64,000 nt of DNA from Chaunax sp. Z400. Lineage: Eukaryota > Chordata > Actinopteri > Lophiiformes > Chaunacidae. Below, piece after piece: positions 12,189 through 25,343 of this stretch. Position 1 is the stretch's first letter, and each line of letters begins with the position of its first letter. Under the pieces are notes generated by a model, which did no database searches, was not told where the DNA came from, and saw only the letters and a program-made list of their open reading frames with translations. The position numbers and the translations under genes were made by a program. The DNA is taken from assembly GCA_037577475.1 (NCBI GenBank), contig CM075187.1, forward strand, positions 24,334,810 to 24,398,809. Reading direction: 5' to 3'.

Positions 12189-13789
12189 GATAATGCAACA
12201 TTAAGCCTCAACTTTGTACCTTCACTTTCTGGATTTCTATGGTTTATTTAACGGCTTAGTTAGATATCAGTGTTGTGTTTATTTTCCCATAATCAGATGT
12301 AATGGATACAAAGCAATTTGTTCGAGGCATTTTAATATAAATTTTATAATTGTACAGTTTGTCTGTGGAAAGACCTTAACCTGAGTTCAACTTGTTTTAG
12401 CTATCCTTTTTTTTTGTTTCTAAGTTGTTAAAAAAAAACTACGAAAGGCTGATTTTTCATGCACAAGGTAAAGCCTTTAAAGATGCGTGCAAAAACAGGA
12501 GTTCATCTTTTCGAAGTTAGTGTTGGTGTGCTATTATGCTGTTCATCCAATTTACTTAGTACGCTTTTGAGTTGTGTATGCCAGTTTAAAATAGAGCTAG
12601 AGAAACAACACACACTGATTGGTAATTAAAAGAAATGTAGAAGAAAGTGAGAGAACAAAGTTATCAGTTTCAAGTTGTTTTTGCTTTGATGTTTGGTTTA
12701 TATTCAACACAAGATATTAAGTGGAGTTTTTGATGTATAGTTTCAGATTTCACCTGATGATAGCATTGCACCATTATTGATATTTTGTTCCTGATCAGGC
12801 CTTAAAGTGACTTATTTCTATTATAAATATATATTATATTATATATACAGCACATATTTGAGCAGAAGGCTTCCAAGTATTTGATTCATGGCTGTTACTA
12901 AAAGACTGATGCATCTGATGAATCTTCATTCATGAATCTTCATCTTCAGCTTCATTAATGTTGTCTCCATCTATCTGCATCAGGAAACACAAGCAGCCCT
13001 AGCTGACCAATCACAGTTCAGGCAGTCACTACATTTTTTTTTTTCACAGTTACCATAAGCTTTGGCAAAGGGCTAGCTCATTTTTCAAAGAACTGTTAAT
13101 GTAGCATTGGCTGAATTTGTTTTTAATAAGTTCTTCACGTCTTTCATTTATTGCAGCATTACAGTATAAATAAAGGATTCTTTTAGGGAATCTATCCTCC
13201 AACGAGATCCCCCATAATTTGAGCAGAAGCTGACTGGCTACTTATAGTTTAAAACATTCAATAAAATGAATTAAAATCAACAGAATGCTTAAAAACAACA
13301 ACAACAGTGTTGACATGGTGTCAAGGTAAGCTGTATCTACTGAAGTTAGCATGCTAACCAGCTAGCCCGAGCCCATCCTCTCTTGTAATATTACTTTGTC
13401 CCAATAGGTTCAGCTGGTAGATGCACGTGTGGCAAGTTCACAAGCTTTCTGAGTTTAGTTTAATAAGTAAACACAACAAACTCACAAGATTTCAGGACAG
13501 TAAATATTCTGACACCTATATTGCTTCCTAACCGCCTTCTAAATTCAAGTTTCTCCCTTTTTTCTCTCTAAAGCGAGCTTAATGTAAAGGACACCTACAG
13601 TATAATGTAAAGCCTTGTTAGCCCAATGTAAAACACACTTCTTTCAAGCGAGACGTCTTGGTTTCTTGGTTTGTCTTTTCACAGTCAAGTAAAAATCCTC
13701 AATTCTTGATGTGAAACTATTGTACTGTACTATTGTACTCCATTTCCATCCACTGCTGATGCCCGACTCTCTCCCTCCCTTCCGCTGCT

Positions 13790-14740
13790 TTCACATCCCC
13801 CCATGTGCCGCGTCTTCTCATCGGCTCTGATGTTGTAATAATCAACGGGCTGCTGTAAATCATCTTTAACGCAAAACTTTAAATCAAGCTAAAGAAAAGA
13901 ACCTCTGTCACTTGATGCTCATTTATTTTATGACTTGATTACTAATGGGGCCGATATGAGGGAGCTATAGTGAAACATGAGTGTTTTTAAACATACAGTA
14001 TGACTGTTTTGCACTGCGAATGATGCTTTTGTAATATGTTTGTTTTACAATAGTACTTGTTCATAGGTTCAAACCCGGGCAATGCGAGGTCACCGTTAAA
14101 CCCACAGTGTTTGTCATGTCTTTTAAAACAATTATCAAGGGGCTGATCAGAGCAGGTCCTTGAGGCACATGAAATAGATCAGCCAGTAACTTTAAGGAAG
14201 GCTTGTTGGGCCGTGTTCCTGCGCTACAGTTCAGAGATGAATGGTTAATGTCACATCGGGGTACACACTCAACATCAATCCTGCACTGTGAGTCACTGGC
14301 CGCAGCCCAGCCAAATTAAACCGCATATTTCATCTACAATGTAAAACACACTCGCAGCCATAAACACGCTTCACAACGTGGTAGGCCGCAGTCTGAAAAA
14401 TGATTTTGAGCACGACTGTAAGCCCTTTCTCTCTCACCTAGTGAGCGTTTATTTATGTAGATTGGATAGAGGGCCGTATAATTATTTCAGCACTGTGAAT
14501 GTCCTCTTTTATTTATTCTTCATTTCTTTTCCTTGAATATTGTCTTGGGATAATGGTGAGCATGCAGCACACATCTATCTTTAGACACATACCCGCCACT
14601 TGTGCACGTATCTGATTACGGATTTTAATTATTTGAAAGTTCGTCCACAGTGAACAGTCCTGAGGGGTGACTTTAATAGCATTGAGTGCATATTCCAGCT
14701 ATTAATTACAGCTCTCAGATCTAAATTTGGTCCATTTGGA
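13790..14740. other. Gene-free block with conserved-element texture
   Basis: No open frame of note. The sequence has many homeodomain/POU-like AT cores set among CpG-containing segments, for example GGGCTGCTGTAAATCATC near 13850, GTATAATTATTTCAGCACTG near 14475 and CAGCTATTAATTACAGCTCT near 14700. It lacks recognisable repeats, unlike its neighbours. Such texture is common in developmental enhancers of vertebrate gene deserts; this is an inference only. Confidence 0.27.
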
Positions 14741-14908
14741 ATTTCATGAAGAGTGTGTGTGAGTGTGCATTAATGTGTGTACTATGAGTGAGTGAGTGTG
14801 AGTGTGTGTGCAAGCTTGTGCATGTTTTCGATGCAGAACTTTGAACTGTGTTATCATTTTTTTATGTTAAATGTGTCGACGAGACAGCCAGTCACAGCAT
14901 TTCTATAT

Positions 14909-14939
14909 GTGTCTGTGTATGTGTGTGTGTGTGTGTGTT
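14909..14939. repeat. (GT)n microsatellite
   Basis: Interrupted GT tract, including TATGTGTGTG. Confidence 0.9.
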
Positions 14940-15123
14940 TTATATTTCCCATCTTGCCTTTAAATAAGAACAGTTCCAATGAGCTGTTTATTGGCTCAAG
15001 GTTTCTGCAGTGGTAATGATGCATGGAGAATGATGTGGGCTGAACTGGAGCCTGGGAGGCCACCCTGGCCTTTCTGATGTTACATTGAACCCAAGGAAAA
15101 ACCTAAAACACTGCCAAGGAAAC

Positions 15124-15124
<1 letters not shown>

Positions 15125-15155
<31 letters not shown>
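15125..15155. repeat. (GT)n microsatellite
   Basis: About 15 GT units with one GC interruption at the left edge. Confidence 0.9.
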
Positions 15156-15884
15156 CAAAGAAAATGATGCGTTTTATCCTTAAAAGTAAAAATGTCATTA
15201 ACTTTGGCTGACCATCTTTCAAGTATAAATCCAGAGAGGTTTAATGCAGTGGGCTGAATTAAGGCTGTTAAAATATGCATTAGGCACACAGTGGAAGTCT
15301 CAATGAAGTGAGAACATTATGTTGGAGTTTTCAGCTGGTTATGGTACAGCATGATAGGATTTAAACAAAGTTGTGGCCTTTCTAGACTGGTGAAGTACTT
15401 AGGGGTTTCTTCATGCACAGATGGATGGCTTTGGCTTTTGCATCATGATATGATTTTTTTCTCAGAAATATCATAAAAGCTGCACATAAGCTATTGATTT
15501 ATACAAATTATTGCTGTCTCTGGCATTTAATGTGTCATATTAGGGAGCCTTCAGTCTTATAGGGGTCTGCCAATCATTTTTGGATAGTGGCATCTTAGAA
15601 TGAAGTAGTGTTTACTACGTTGTGGCCTTATTGTGGACGTGAGTTGTGAGCAGTTTAGCCAGTAAATTTGCCCTCTCAGATTTTTTATTTGTGAGGCCAG
15701 GAGATACCAGAGTATAGACACTCATGAGAGAAAAGAAAAAAAAGAAAGAAAGGCAAATTTAGGAAAATAACAACAACAATATTTGCTTCCTTCTTCATCC
15801 CTTCATTCATCTGTTGTTCACCTTTGAATCTCTTGGTGGGTCCAGACCCTCAATGAAAAATCCCTCCACTTGTATACAGTAAAA

Positions 15885-16118
15885 TTAGCTGGAGCCTATC
15901 CCAGGTGACATTGGGCGAGAGGCGGGGTTCACCCAGGACAAGTCACCAGTTCATCACAGGGCCAACACAGACAAATAACTATTCACGCTCACACGTTCAC
16001 ACCTACGGGCAATTTCAAGTCACCAATTCACCTCTATTGCATGGTTTTGGACTGTGGAAAGAAGCAGGAGAACCTGGAGGGAACCATGAGGAGAACATGC
16101 TAACGATCCCAGGATGCT
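15885..16118 (+). repeat. Dispersed fish repeat ('ggagcctatcccag' family)
   Basis: The segment reads AGCTGGAGCCTATCCCAGGT, GGCGAGAGGCGGGGTTCACC, ACAAGTCACCAGTTCATCAC, CACACCTACGGGCAATTTCA, TTTTGGACTGTGGAAAGAAG and GAGAACATGC in order. This is a very common interspersed element in fish genomes. The 71-codon frame across it is not a gene. Confidence 0.75.
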
Positions 16119-16281
16119 GATCTCAAACGACATGTGAAACAGTGTTTAGTCAACTCAAAACCAGACTAATGAAAAAGCAGAGCAACATATTCTTCTAACC
16201 ACGCTGATGAGACAAGCTCCATCCTTCACCAGCAACAACACCCCCTCCCAAATGACAAGAGGCTCCCATTTATCTCAGGGA

Positions 16282-16283
<2 letters not shown>

Positions 16284-16345
<62 letters not shown>

Positions 16346-16351
16346 GTGTGA
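16284..16351. repeat. Long (GT)n microsatellite
   Basis: More than 30 GT units with one CG interruption near the right end. It generates spurious Cys-Val or Thr-His frames on both strands. Confidence 0.95.
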
Positions 16352-16551
16352 GAGGACAGGGGAAATGGTCTGTGATGTTGTGGGACACACAGGTGTGTTG
16401 GAGTTGAAAGCTTCAGGCATCCCAGGCCCCTGACATGGTGGTGAAATGTGGCCTTGTTTAGCACAGCGTAGGGCCTGATATTAGAGAGGGTGATGACAGT
16501 AACAGTTAGGAGGGTTAGCTGCACTTCATCTCAAACAAGACTGGAGAGAGA

Positions 16552-16569
16552 GGGGGGGGGGGGGGGGGG
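16552..16569. repeat. Run of 18 consecutive G
   Basis: An uninterrupted 18-base G homopolymer after a short GA tract. Runs of this length are rare in vertebrate DNA and can form G-quadruplexes; length error from sequencing is also possible. Confidence 0.9.
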
Positions 16570-16970
16570 ATGAATGGATATGACCAAATCAAGTCAAATA
16601 TCACTTGCTTGCACATTAAGGTGTTTTTCATTTGCACATAATAACACGACTTTGACATGATCAGCATGCTGAATGGTTTCAACTATTTTAATCTACTGTA
16701 TATAATAGTGCCAACACTGTTGTGACCTGCAGGTCCTCATAAATAAAGACAAAATAGGTTGTTTGTCATTGCCTTCCAAATTGACCCATAAAGTGTTTTC
16801 TGATCTAGTGTCTAAACACCAACGCTGCAGGAAACTAGGTACAACTCACCAGTACGAGTGGTTGTATCCTATGACAGGGTTTTGAATTGAGCTAAAACAA
16901 TGAAACAGACAGAACAGAGTCAGTCAAGGTCCTCCCCAAGTGCAAATTTATGGAAAACAGACATACAAGC

Positions 16971-17660
16971 TATGGTTGTATATGGTATCTAATGTGTATG
17001 GTTGGTTATGGTATGTAATGTGTATGGTTGTATATGGTATCTAATGTGTATGGTTGTATATGGTATCTAATGTGTATGGTTGGTTATGGTATGTAATGTG
17101 TATGGTTGTATATGGTATGTAATGTGTATGGTTGGTTATGGTATGTAATGTGTATGGTTGTATATGGTATCTAATGTGTATGGTTGGTTATGGTATCTAA
17201 TGTGTATGGTTGGTTATGGTATGTAATGTGTATGGTTGTATATGGTATGTAATGTGTATGGTTGGTTATGGTATGTAATGTGTATGGTTGTATATGGTAT
17301 GTAATGTGTATGGTTGGTTATGGTATGTAATGTGTATGGTTGGTTATGGTATGTAATGTGTATGGTTGTATATGGTATCTAATGTGTATGGTTGGTTATG
17401 GTATGTAATGTGTGTGGTTGTATATGGTATGTAATGTGTATGGTTGGTTATGGTATGTAATGTGTATGGTTGGTTATGGTATGTAATGTGTATGGTTGGT
17501 TATGGTATGTAATGTGTATGGTTGGTTATGGTATGTAATGTGTATGGTTGGTTATGGTATGTAATGTGTATGGTTGGTTATGGTATGTAATGTGTATGGT
17601 TGGTTATGGTATGTAATGTGTATGGTTGGCTATGGTTGTATATGGTATGTAATATGTAAT
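16971..17660. repeat. 26-bp minisatellite, 25 indel-free units
   Basis: Twenty-five consecutive 26-bp units occupy 16971-17620 exactly (25 x 26 = 650), followed by a degenerate end to about 17660. Units differ at two places: TTGTATATGG versus TTGGTTATGG, and TATCTAATG versus TATGTAATG. Unit 18 has one further change (TGTGG). The left half alternates between unit types, while the last seven units (19-25) are identical. There are no spacers, so this is a tandem array and not a CRISPR array. Confidence 0.97.
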
Positions 17661-20169
17661 CATATGGTTCCCATTTATGCTGAAGATCTTTCATCCGCTT
17701 TTTAATGATATTAACATAATGTGGGACACAAAAGCGACCTGAAATAATTGTTTTTTGTGAATTTTCTTAAGGAGAGGGTGTATAACAGTAGAACAACATA
17801 TAATTACACATTCACAACATCCAGTGCTCTTTTAGAAGAAAAAGAGTGAGACTGATGGGGCTGATGAAATGATGAAGCCTGTGAATCTGCACAGACTGAG
17901 TGATGATGGGGGCGGTATGGGGCGTGACGGCAGCATGAATGCATGGATGTACTGGAGGTATAGAGAGAATCACATTTAAAAAGACAACAAAAAGATAGAA
18001 GAAAGACTAACAATGAACGTGTGTCATTGTGCTATTGGATAGATGTGACCAGCAGGAAATTTAAGACTCAGCATGCATGAGACATGTGAATGACAGGATG
18101 ACAAGATGGTGTGAAAAATAAACTGCCTGTGTGTACAAAGAAATAGTCTTTCTGACTGCACTTTTGCTAGAGCTTTAATTTTGAACTGGATTACAGTGAG
18201 AACTCAAATATATAAAGCTGTCAAATAGCGGCTCTGATAATCTCCTTCAGTGTCTCTAGACATTGATCTGAAAGGTAGTTTCTGGGTTTAAACTGCTGTG
18301 AGACTGTTGTGCTCTGACTACTGATGTTAAACATGCAATTTAGGCATTTGGAGTCACAAATTTATTCTTTATGCTTTTTCTTCCACAGTATTTGTAAATA
18401 TAAGAGGGAAACTCTGAGTTAAATAAATGAATTCTTAATACAAAACTCATGGTCACTAAAACCTGAACAATCTGAGAATAGTTTCCAGGATATGTCTAAA
18501 TACAATCATCAAACAATTCTTTATCAGAGGTGCATCACCAGTGATTAAAGAACAAACATAATACAGTTAAAAAGATTATCAAGAATTAATGGGTGATGAA
18601 ATCTTTGAAAGGTTTGCGTTCTCTGATGTCTGCATTATTGCCATGTAAATTCTTCATTCTTCTATTTAGATGGATTTGGTGCAAAAGAATCAGTTTTTGA
18701 TGATTAAGTCTTAAAGATATTTTTATACCTTAAATTTAAATGCATTTTAAATTTGAATCTAATCTGGGATTGGATTAGAGAGAACGATGTCCCTGACATT
18801 TTGGTCCCAACTATGTTTCTTTAATCGGACACCATGGTCAGGCTGGGCAATTAACCGAAAATAACCAAAACCTGACATTTACAACTTCTCAACGACTTCA
18901 TTTTGTTCATGAGGGTAAATTTGATTAATTCTTCCCGCAGCGTTCATGAACGGTTCTTAAAAAATACAAGGTCATGTTCAGTCATGTGCCTCCAGAACAA
19001 ATATTGGAAAACAAAGTGCAAAAAGCTCTTCATCTCTAAATTTGCATTATAAATACATTCCTTTCAGTCCATAAAAACATAACAACCTGAAAGGAAAACA
19101 TCATAAAGGCCTCATTTAGGCTGAACTGAGCTGAACATCACTTCAAATGATTCCTGTCTCCCACTGTAATTACAGCTGGGCAGAGAAAATGTAGGAGCAG
19201 AGAACAGAACAGGTGCAGTCAGTGGATCACAAACCTGCAACAAGAATCTTTCACAACATCACAAAATACATGTATTAGAGCAGAAGATTTCTTCATAGGT
19301 GTGTTGTTTACACATAGGTGTGTTTTGTTTACACAAATGTTTTTATACTGCTTAGCATATACACACAATATTGCCGACTAAGTCCATTTTTGCTAGATAT
19401 CTGGCCTTTCTGACTGGATCCAGTTCATCCACATAACGTACTTTCTCACTTTTGCTGTTTTCGGGCATGACCGTGAGCTTATGAGCCATAACCTGAGCAG
19501 AATCAAGCGTGATGTGTGTCTAATTGTTAGATGCACAACTCAGACACATACCCCAGCAATGGCGGCTGCACGTAAACAACACCAGATTGGTGACGTAACC
19601 TAAACCACCCTAGTGGTACTCGAAGGACCCAGACAGCTCAACTGAGCTGGCCTTGTGTCTGTTGAAAGACAAAAGTTAAAAACAGACCTATGTTTTTTCC
19701 TGTTACGTCAAAAGAATTCACAATCTGGATAGAATCCTCTATCTTTGGATTTGGCCTGCGGACCCCTGACTGTCAAATTAAGGAGAAATATATTTTGATC
19801 AGTGAAATGCAAATCTCATGCATGCCCTTTAAAACTGCAAACATCACATCCGTCGAATGTTATGATGAATACAAATAAATCTTCTGGTGTCTACAAGTAT
19901 CTTTAAGACAAATGTTTAATGGTGTACACAGCACAACTAACCTTTGAGGCTTCTCCTCAAATCATCAGCGCATCTTAATGACATTTAAACAGGCACTTTA
20001 TTTGTTTTTGAAGTCTGCACACACTCAGGATGCAAGCTAATGTGAGTGGAACAAGTCAAGTGATTTCTCTCTAAACCAGAAAAGACGTACGGACCCTCAA
20101 GCAGCAAGAATGACCATCAGTGAATCTCTAAATGTCTCTGGAGGCATCAGAGGTGGCAAGGTCAATCTT
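17661..20169. other. Unique AT-rich DNA
   Basis: No repeat family or gene was recognised. A short segment at about 19130-19215 (CTCCCACTGTAATTACAGCT) has conserved-element texture. Direct repeats of CATAGGTGTGTT occur at about 19297 and 19315. Confidence 0.45.
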
Positions 20170-20185
20170 CCTGCTTGGTTAGGCA

Positions 20186-20228
20186 CATGCACATGCACAC
20201 ACACACTCACACACACACTCACACACAG
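20186..20228. repeat. CA/CACT-rich simple repeat
   Basis: Short imperfect tract of CACACACTCA units. Confidence 0.8.
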
Positions 20229-20819
20229 GTGCTCATTGTTCAGTCAGACTGCTATCAACATTCACGCCCGGGGCTATGAATCAATTGGAGGAATCGGGAG
20301 AGAGAATGAAAGTCAGAAAGGGTTCTTTAAAGTAAACAGGGGTGAGCAGGTCTCGTATTTCTGCTCAGATTTACTGGAGTGGCAGTCGACCCTAAATGTC
20401 CCATGCATGAGTGGGTTGGGTGATGGGCCGGGATGGTAGTGGTGTGTGTGGGGGCTGCGGTAAGTGACATCAGTGACTCATAAAAATGTTAATTGCCTGG
20501 TAGTGGTCAGCAACAGGTTAACTAGAGGTCAGTAGGATGAACAGTGTGTCACTATTTAGAGACCTTTGTGTCTCATTGATGGACCTTCATTGATGGCATC
20601 ACTGGAATTAAAGTGGCACAAGGAGTGTTTTTATTAACAAGGGATTTTTAAACGTTCTGCAGGCAGATTTCAGATATTGTTCTCCATTCTAGTGATTAAA
20701 ATGACTCTACTGGAATCCACAGCCATGTTTGTGTCTCTGTAAAGGTGTTCATAGGGACAGCATTACAGTAGTTGTCTAGATACTTCATGAAAAGCTGAAG
20801 CTGTTACCCCGTTGGTGCC

Positions 20820-20985
20820 TCTAGTGTCGAGGCAGTCAGAGGATCACCAGAGTCAGTTGGAAACATCAACGTCTGCAGAACATTTCATGGCAATCCGTCC
20901 AACAGATGTGAAAATATTATGGTTTGGTCAAAATGATAGACTGACGGACTGAGGAACCAACAGACCGACGTTACCAGCCCTGGAG
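20820..20985 (+). repeat. Dispersed teleost repeat fragment
   Basis: Includes GAGGATCACCAGAGTCAGTT, ATTTCATGGCAATCCGTCCA and repeated GACTGACGGACTG-type endings, matching the family at 7330-7800. Confidence 0.6.
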
Positions 20986-21044
20986 CGATGTCTACTTCAA
21001 AGACAAATCAAAATCAGTAAGCTGGCATGCACCCATGTCTCTGT

Positions 21045-21530
21045 CTCTCCTTATCTGTCTTTTAGTCTCATTCCAGATGTGAATGCTCCACTGGAACATG
21101 ATTGCTGCTACCTGCATCAAAGAGTTTTCACCCAGTCGAGGCATTAGCCATGTTTCAGTGACAGGAAAATTGATTCCGCAATAGCAGGGGATAATCTCTG
21201 TGAGGGAGGGAGCAGACGCTGTGATTAAGTTGAAAACATTGCGAGGGCGCCGCAATCGAGACTGGCCACGCAGATTCCTATCAGATAATAAGGCGGATAC
21301 TTAGGTGCGAGCGTGTCTCTATGCATCTCTGTTTCTCTTTTCTTTGACAATGCCTCTCCTCTCCCTGAGCGATTGCTGCATCAACACAAAGACGAGGTCT
21401 GTGATTAGTCTGAGTGGAGCAATACACAGAATTTCAATTTTCACAGTGGCCATCATCGAAACAAGCACAAAACAACACGGGTGAAGCTCAAGAGCCTTTG
21501 GCATTGTCCATTAAAATTATTTTTCCATTC
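21045..21530. other. Possible conserved non-coding block
   Basis: Contains AAAATTGATTCCGCAATAGC, GGGGATAATCTCTGTGAGGG and AGACGCTGTGATTAAGTTGA, then GATTGCTGCATCAACACAAA and CTGTGATTAGTCTGAGTGGA. Composition is balanced and no repeat signature is seen. Minus-strand frames of 61-87 codons have no domain features. Candidate regulatory DNA by texture only. Confidence 0.27.
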
Positions 21531-22389
21531 AGACTTTTACTTTGGTGCTGCCAATATATTTAGACTGAAGCTGATGATATTTTTGAGATGAATATGAATC
21601 TTCAATGAATGCAGTTTTAAAGTTATGAATATAATTTTCATCAAGCTTAAAAACATTCGAGAATTGCATTTGACGGTTGGTTTTGCCAATCAATCAATCT
21701 AACCCTCATTCAAACAGATGACTGTATTTTTCATCAATGTTATACTGTCTAATCAAGATGTATTGTAAACATGCACAGAAACAGGCAGGAGGTCAGTCTG
21801 GAGGTGGGAATGCAGAGTCTAAAAGTGGCACACAAAAACAAACATAGTCCCTCCTTTAGTTTTGTTCATCCTTCATATCAATCTTAGGTTCGTTGAGACA
21901 CACTTACCCATAAGGCCACACATGCACATTCACCCAGATGCTTAAAATGCTTACTGGCCAGATGCAAACATACTGTACATAGACTGTGTCCTTGCACTGC
22001 AGCGCTTACTGTTATTTACTGCATCTGTGGGACAGGCTGTTTGCCTAACAACTAGACCTTGTTAACCCCAAGCCAGTAAATTTTGAAATCATGTTGCTTT
22101 TACTTCCTCAGGGTTAGACGCAGGGATAGTCAAAGATTCTCAAGTTCTTCTACCAAAAACATACCAGTGTTGGCTTAATACCTAAATTTAATGTATGGAT
22201 GCAGAGTTGGCAAAAGTACACACATTCTTTACTCAAGTAGAAGTACAGTTACTTGTGGGAAAACTAGACTCTGGTGGAAGAGAAAAGAGTGAAAGTGAAA
22301 AAAGTACATCTTCTAAAATGTCCTCAAAGTGAAAAGGAGCTCTTTAAAGTACATTTCTAGCAGCTGTTTTGGTGCAAACCTGAACTTCA

Positions 22390-22424
22390 TGTCATATTAA
22401 TATCATATTAATATCATATTAATG
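22390..22424. repeat. 11-bp tandem triplication
   Basis: Three copies of the 11-mer ATCATATTAAT or near it, within a stretch of AT-rich unique DNA. Confidence 0.75.
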
Positions 22425-24164
22425 TAAGGGATTATCTTTGTTTCAACTTCTTTTATAGCCATTCACGGGCAAAGATTTTATTCTATGTGAATGACGATTA
22501 GAGCACAAGTAGAGAAAAACTAATTGGATAAAAGAAGTGCCTTTTCTTCCTGGCTGAGTTTCTTTCATTTGTTTCTTAACTGTTTCATCTTCTTACATGT
22601 TTTATGTCCGTTGTTGGTGATATGCACCAATGGATTCATGAAGGGTTCGTCATTTCTAAGTGTTATTGTCCTTTACATTTAGTTTGAAAGTCTTGATGTG
22701 GGGAAACCACGCAATGATACAAAATGAAATTAATCTTCCAAAGTAAAAAGCCTGTTTTGAAAATGGAAGGAGTTGAAAGTACCGATATTTGTGCATTTGT
22801 GTCAGAAAAATAAATACTCAACTTAAGTACAGATACCTGGAAAATCTACTTAAGTACAACAAATGAAGTATTTGTACTTCTTTATCTCCCACTTCTGTAT
22901 AAATGTCATGCAGAGGCTGCAAACATGTATGCATGAATGAATATTATTACTGATTGCAATGAATAACATGATTACTTGTATGTAAAACTAGTCCCTTACA
23001 GGTAATTATCACCAGCTTTCAGAGCATTTTAGCAGCTTATTGTTTCGGTTTTACAGGTCAAAAAAGTATTTTTTCAATTTTTAGTTTCCCTGCTTTCATT
23101 AGTATATTGTTTGGCTGCAGCAGGCAGCTATTTTCACAGCTGATGAGTGGCAAAAAATAATTGCAGGTTTAAAAAGCATGTGTATTAATGTGTTTGTATC
23201 CTTAAGTCCACTTAAATGTGTGTGATGGATCATTACTGTACAAGATGCCTTATTTTCGTTTTGTCTCTATCTATTAATCATTGTTCCTACCTTGAAGTCA
23301 ATTTGAAGTTGGAAAATACTGGTAGCTGATAATTAGTTATTTCTTAGTGAGTGTTTTGTTACACCAAAGACATATAGATACAAATCAGAGGCATTACTGA
23401 GCAAACACCACAGTTTCATTTCCCCACATAGGTCCTGATGATGATAATCGCCAAAATGTCATGTTTACTCCCCCTGGTTCATTTGTTAAAAAGTCAGTGT
23501 GACCAGGAATCAGACCACAACTACATTGAATGGCTGTATTATTATTTTTTTTACCATGTTTCTGAACAAATGAACCAAACTACAAGTGTGAAATTTCCTG
23601 TGAACAAATAATAAAGATTTCCTACTTTTATCTGCATGAATGAGTTGATCACGGATCCAGAGCTCTGGCTAGCTGAAGTGTTTGTTAGTTTCTGTTCCCT
23701 GCAGATAAGCACTGGCTGCCCTCCTTCACCGTCAGCTTTGCCTGTGGTCCAGCTCCACTGCCAGCAGCAGAGGACTGTGGTTTTACCTAGCAGGCGGCAT
23801 ACATGGACTAATCTGACCTTGGTTGTCGGACAAAGAGCAAGTAGCAAAGCCTATCCTATAGGGAGATGGAAGCTAAAGAACAGAGGAGGATCTCCATGGA
23901 CCACTGTTCTCCTTCCTTCACCCTTCAGCCCCACCATCCCTGAACCGGCAGACGTTTGATTTACACCCCTGCGGTTGGATTGAGGAAGCTGGACGGTCAG
24001 ATACCTTGTGTCAGGACACCCTCTCAACCGTTGCCTGTGTCTTATTTACGAGGCCAGCAGCGTTCAGCTTCGTGGCTGATCATTTTTCCATGCCGGATAA
24101 GACTGACTGTGGATGTGTGTGGGATCAGGCTTATTTCAGGCACAAAGACAGGGACTGCAGGAAT

Positions 24165-24330
24165 GGCCCTATTTCAGATGGCGCCGGTATTTAATTAACT
24201 GCAGTTAATTGATCAGAGTAAAGCCTAATGATGAAATTTTCAATTTCCTTTTGCTGCCTTATCATCACTTTCTCTAGTGGGATTAGAATAATTATCTGGA
24301 CCTGTCATCTTTTTTTTCATTCAGTATGCC
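24165..24330. other. Possible regulatory block with 18-bp perfect palindrome
   Basis: AATTAACTGCAGTTAATT at 24193-24210 equals its own reverse complement and carries TTAAT homeodomain-like cores in both arms. It is followed by TTGATCAGAG and CCTAATGATGAAATTTTC. No repeat signature is seen. Function is inferred. Confidence 0.3.
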
Positions 24331-25343
24331 TGGTCAGCTCCTCTGCACTCAAGAATAGAAGCCTCCAAAGTTTGGCTCATCACTTTCTGATACTTCACTA
24401 CTGCAAGAAGCAATTTTTTCCTCTGTTACACATGCTGTGCCTTCATTTGACTGAGGAGCCGCGTGTTCATGCCTTTCACTCCTAATCTACTCGTCTACTT
24501 TACTTCACTCTACTGCAGGCAGGTTATGCTTTGTGAGTGAGTGTTGGAGGTCACTCAGGTCTGGTGTCATTACTTAGTGACTGACAGACTGACAAGCCCT
24601 CTTGTCTTGGCCCAGTCAGCTTTAGGTGAACCCAAATAGTTGGATCGTGATGGATGGCAGCTGACAGAGGACCAACAGTGACTGGAGGGAGAGACCGAGT
24701 GCGGTACCGCTGCCACCGCTGGCTAAACCTTTTGGAGGTCACTGTAGGAGTTTGGATTTGTGTAAGCAGGTTTGGTCAAACAAGGCTACAAATGGATGTG
24801 GCTGTAGCCTGGAGCTAGTGTGCAGGAGGGAAGGTAAAACAATTTGAATCTCCATGTTAGCTGGGAAGATGTTGACGGGCAAAGTGAATAAGTAGCACCA
24901 CTTTTCACTCCAGCAGCAACTCCTGGTGGTGGCTTTATTACAGTCCCCAGCTCTGATTGCATGGAGTGTGTTATTTTATTGTGTCACAGAAATACACAAA
25001 CTGTCGCTGGGGTGACTAAATTACAGAAATACCTCTCTGTCTGTCTCTCCATGATCACAGAGCAGGACTTCTTCACTGCACACAGTGGATCAGGTTTCAG
25101 AGCTTCATAACTAGCGGTCAGTGGCACTGATATTTGTGACTGCAAGATAAGATCAAGAGCTCTGTGTGTGTGAGTGTGCATGCGTGTGTGTCCACTCTAG
25201 AACTCAGGCCATGAACCCATCCATCAGTTGAAAGGACAAAGACCCATGTCAGGGTGCACTGTGCACTCATTTGGCCATGTCACTGCTCCAGAGATACTCT
25301 AATAGTAGTAGAGATATATCACTCTCAGAACTTCCAGGTATAT

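Noticed and set aside
16971..17660. Possible CRISPR-like array
   Set aside because: Units are contiguous 26-mers without unique spacers, in a vertebrate genome; it is a minisatellite.
23636..23959. Possible exon after an acceptor-like CTGTTCCCTGCAG at about 23703
   Set aside because: The acceptor is plausible, but overlapping frames on both strands show no recognisable protein and no donor or partner exon was found.
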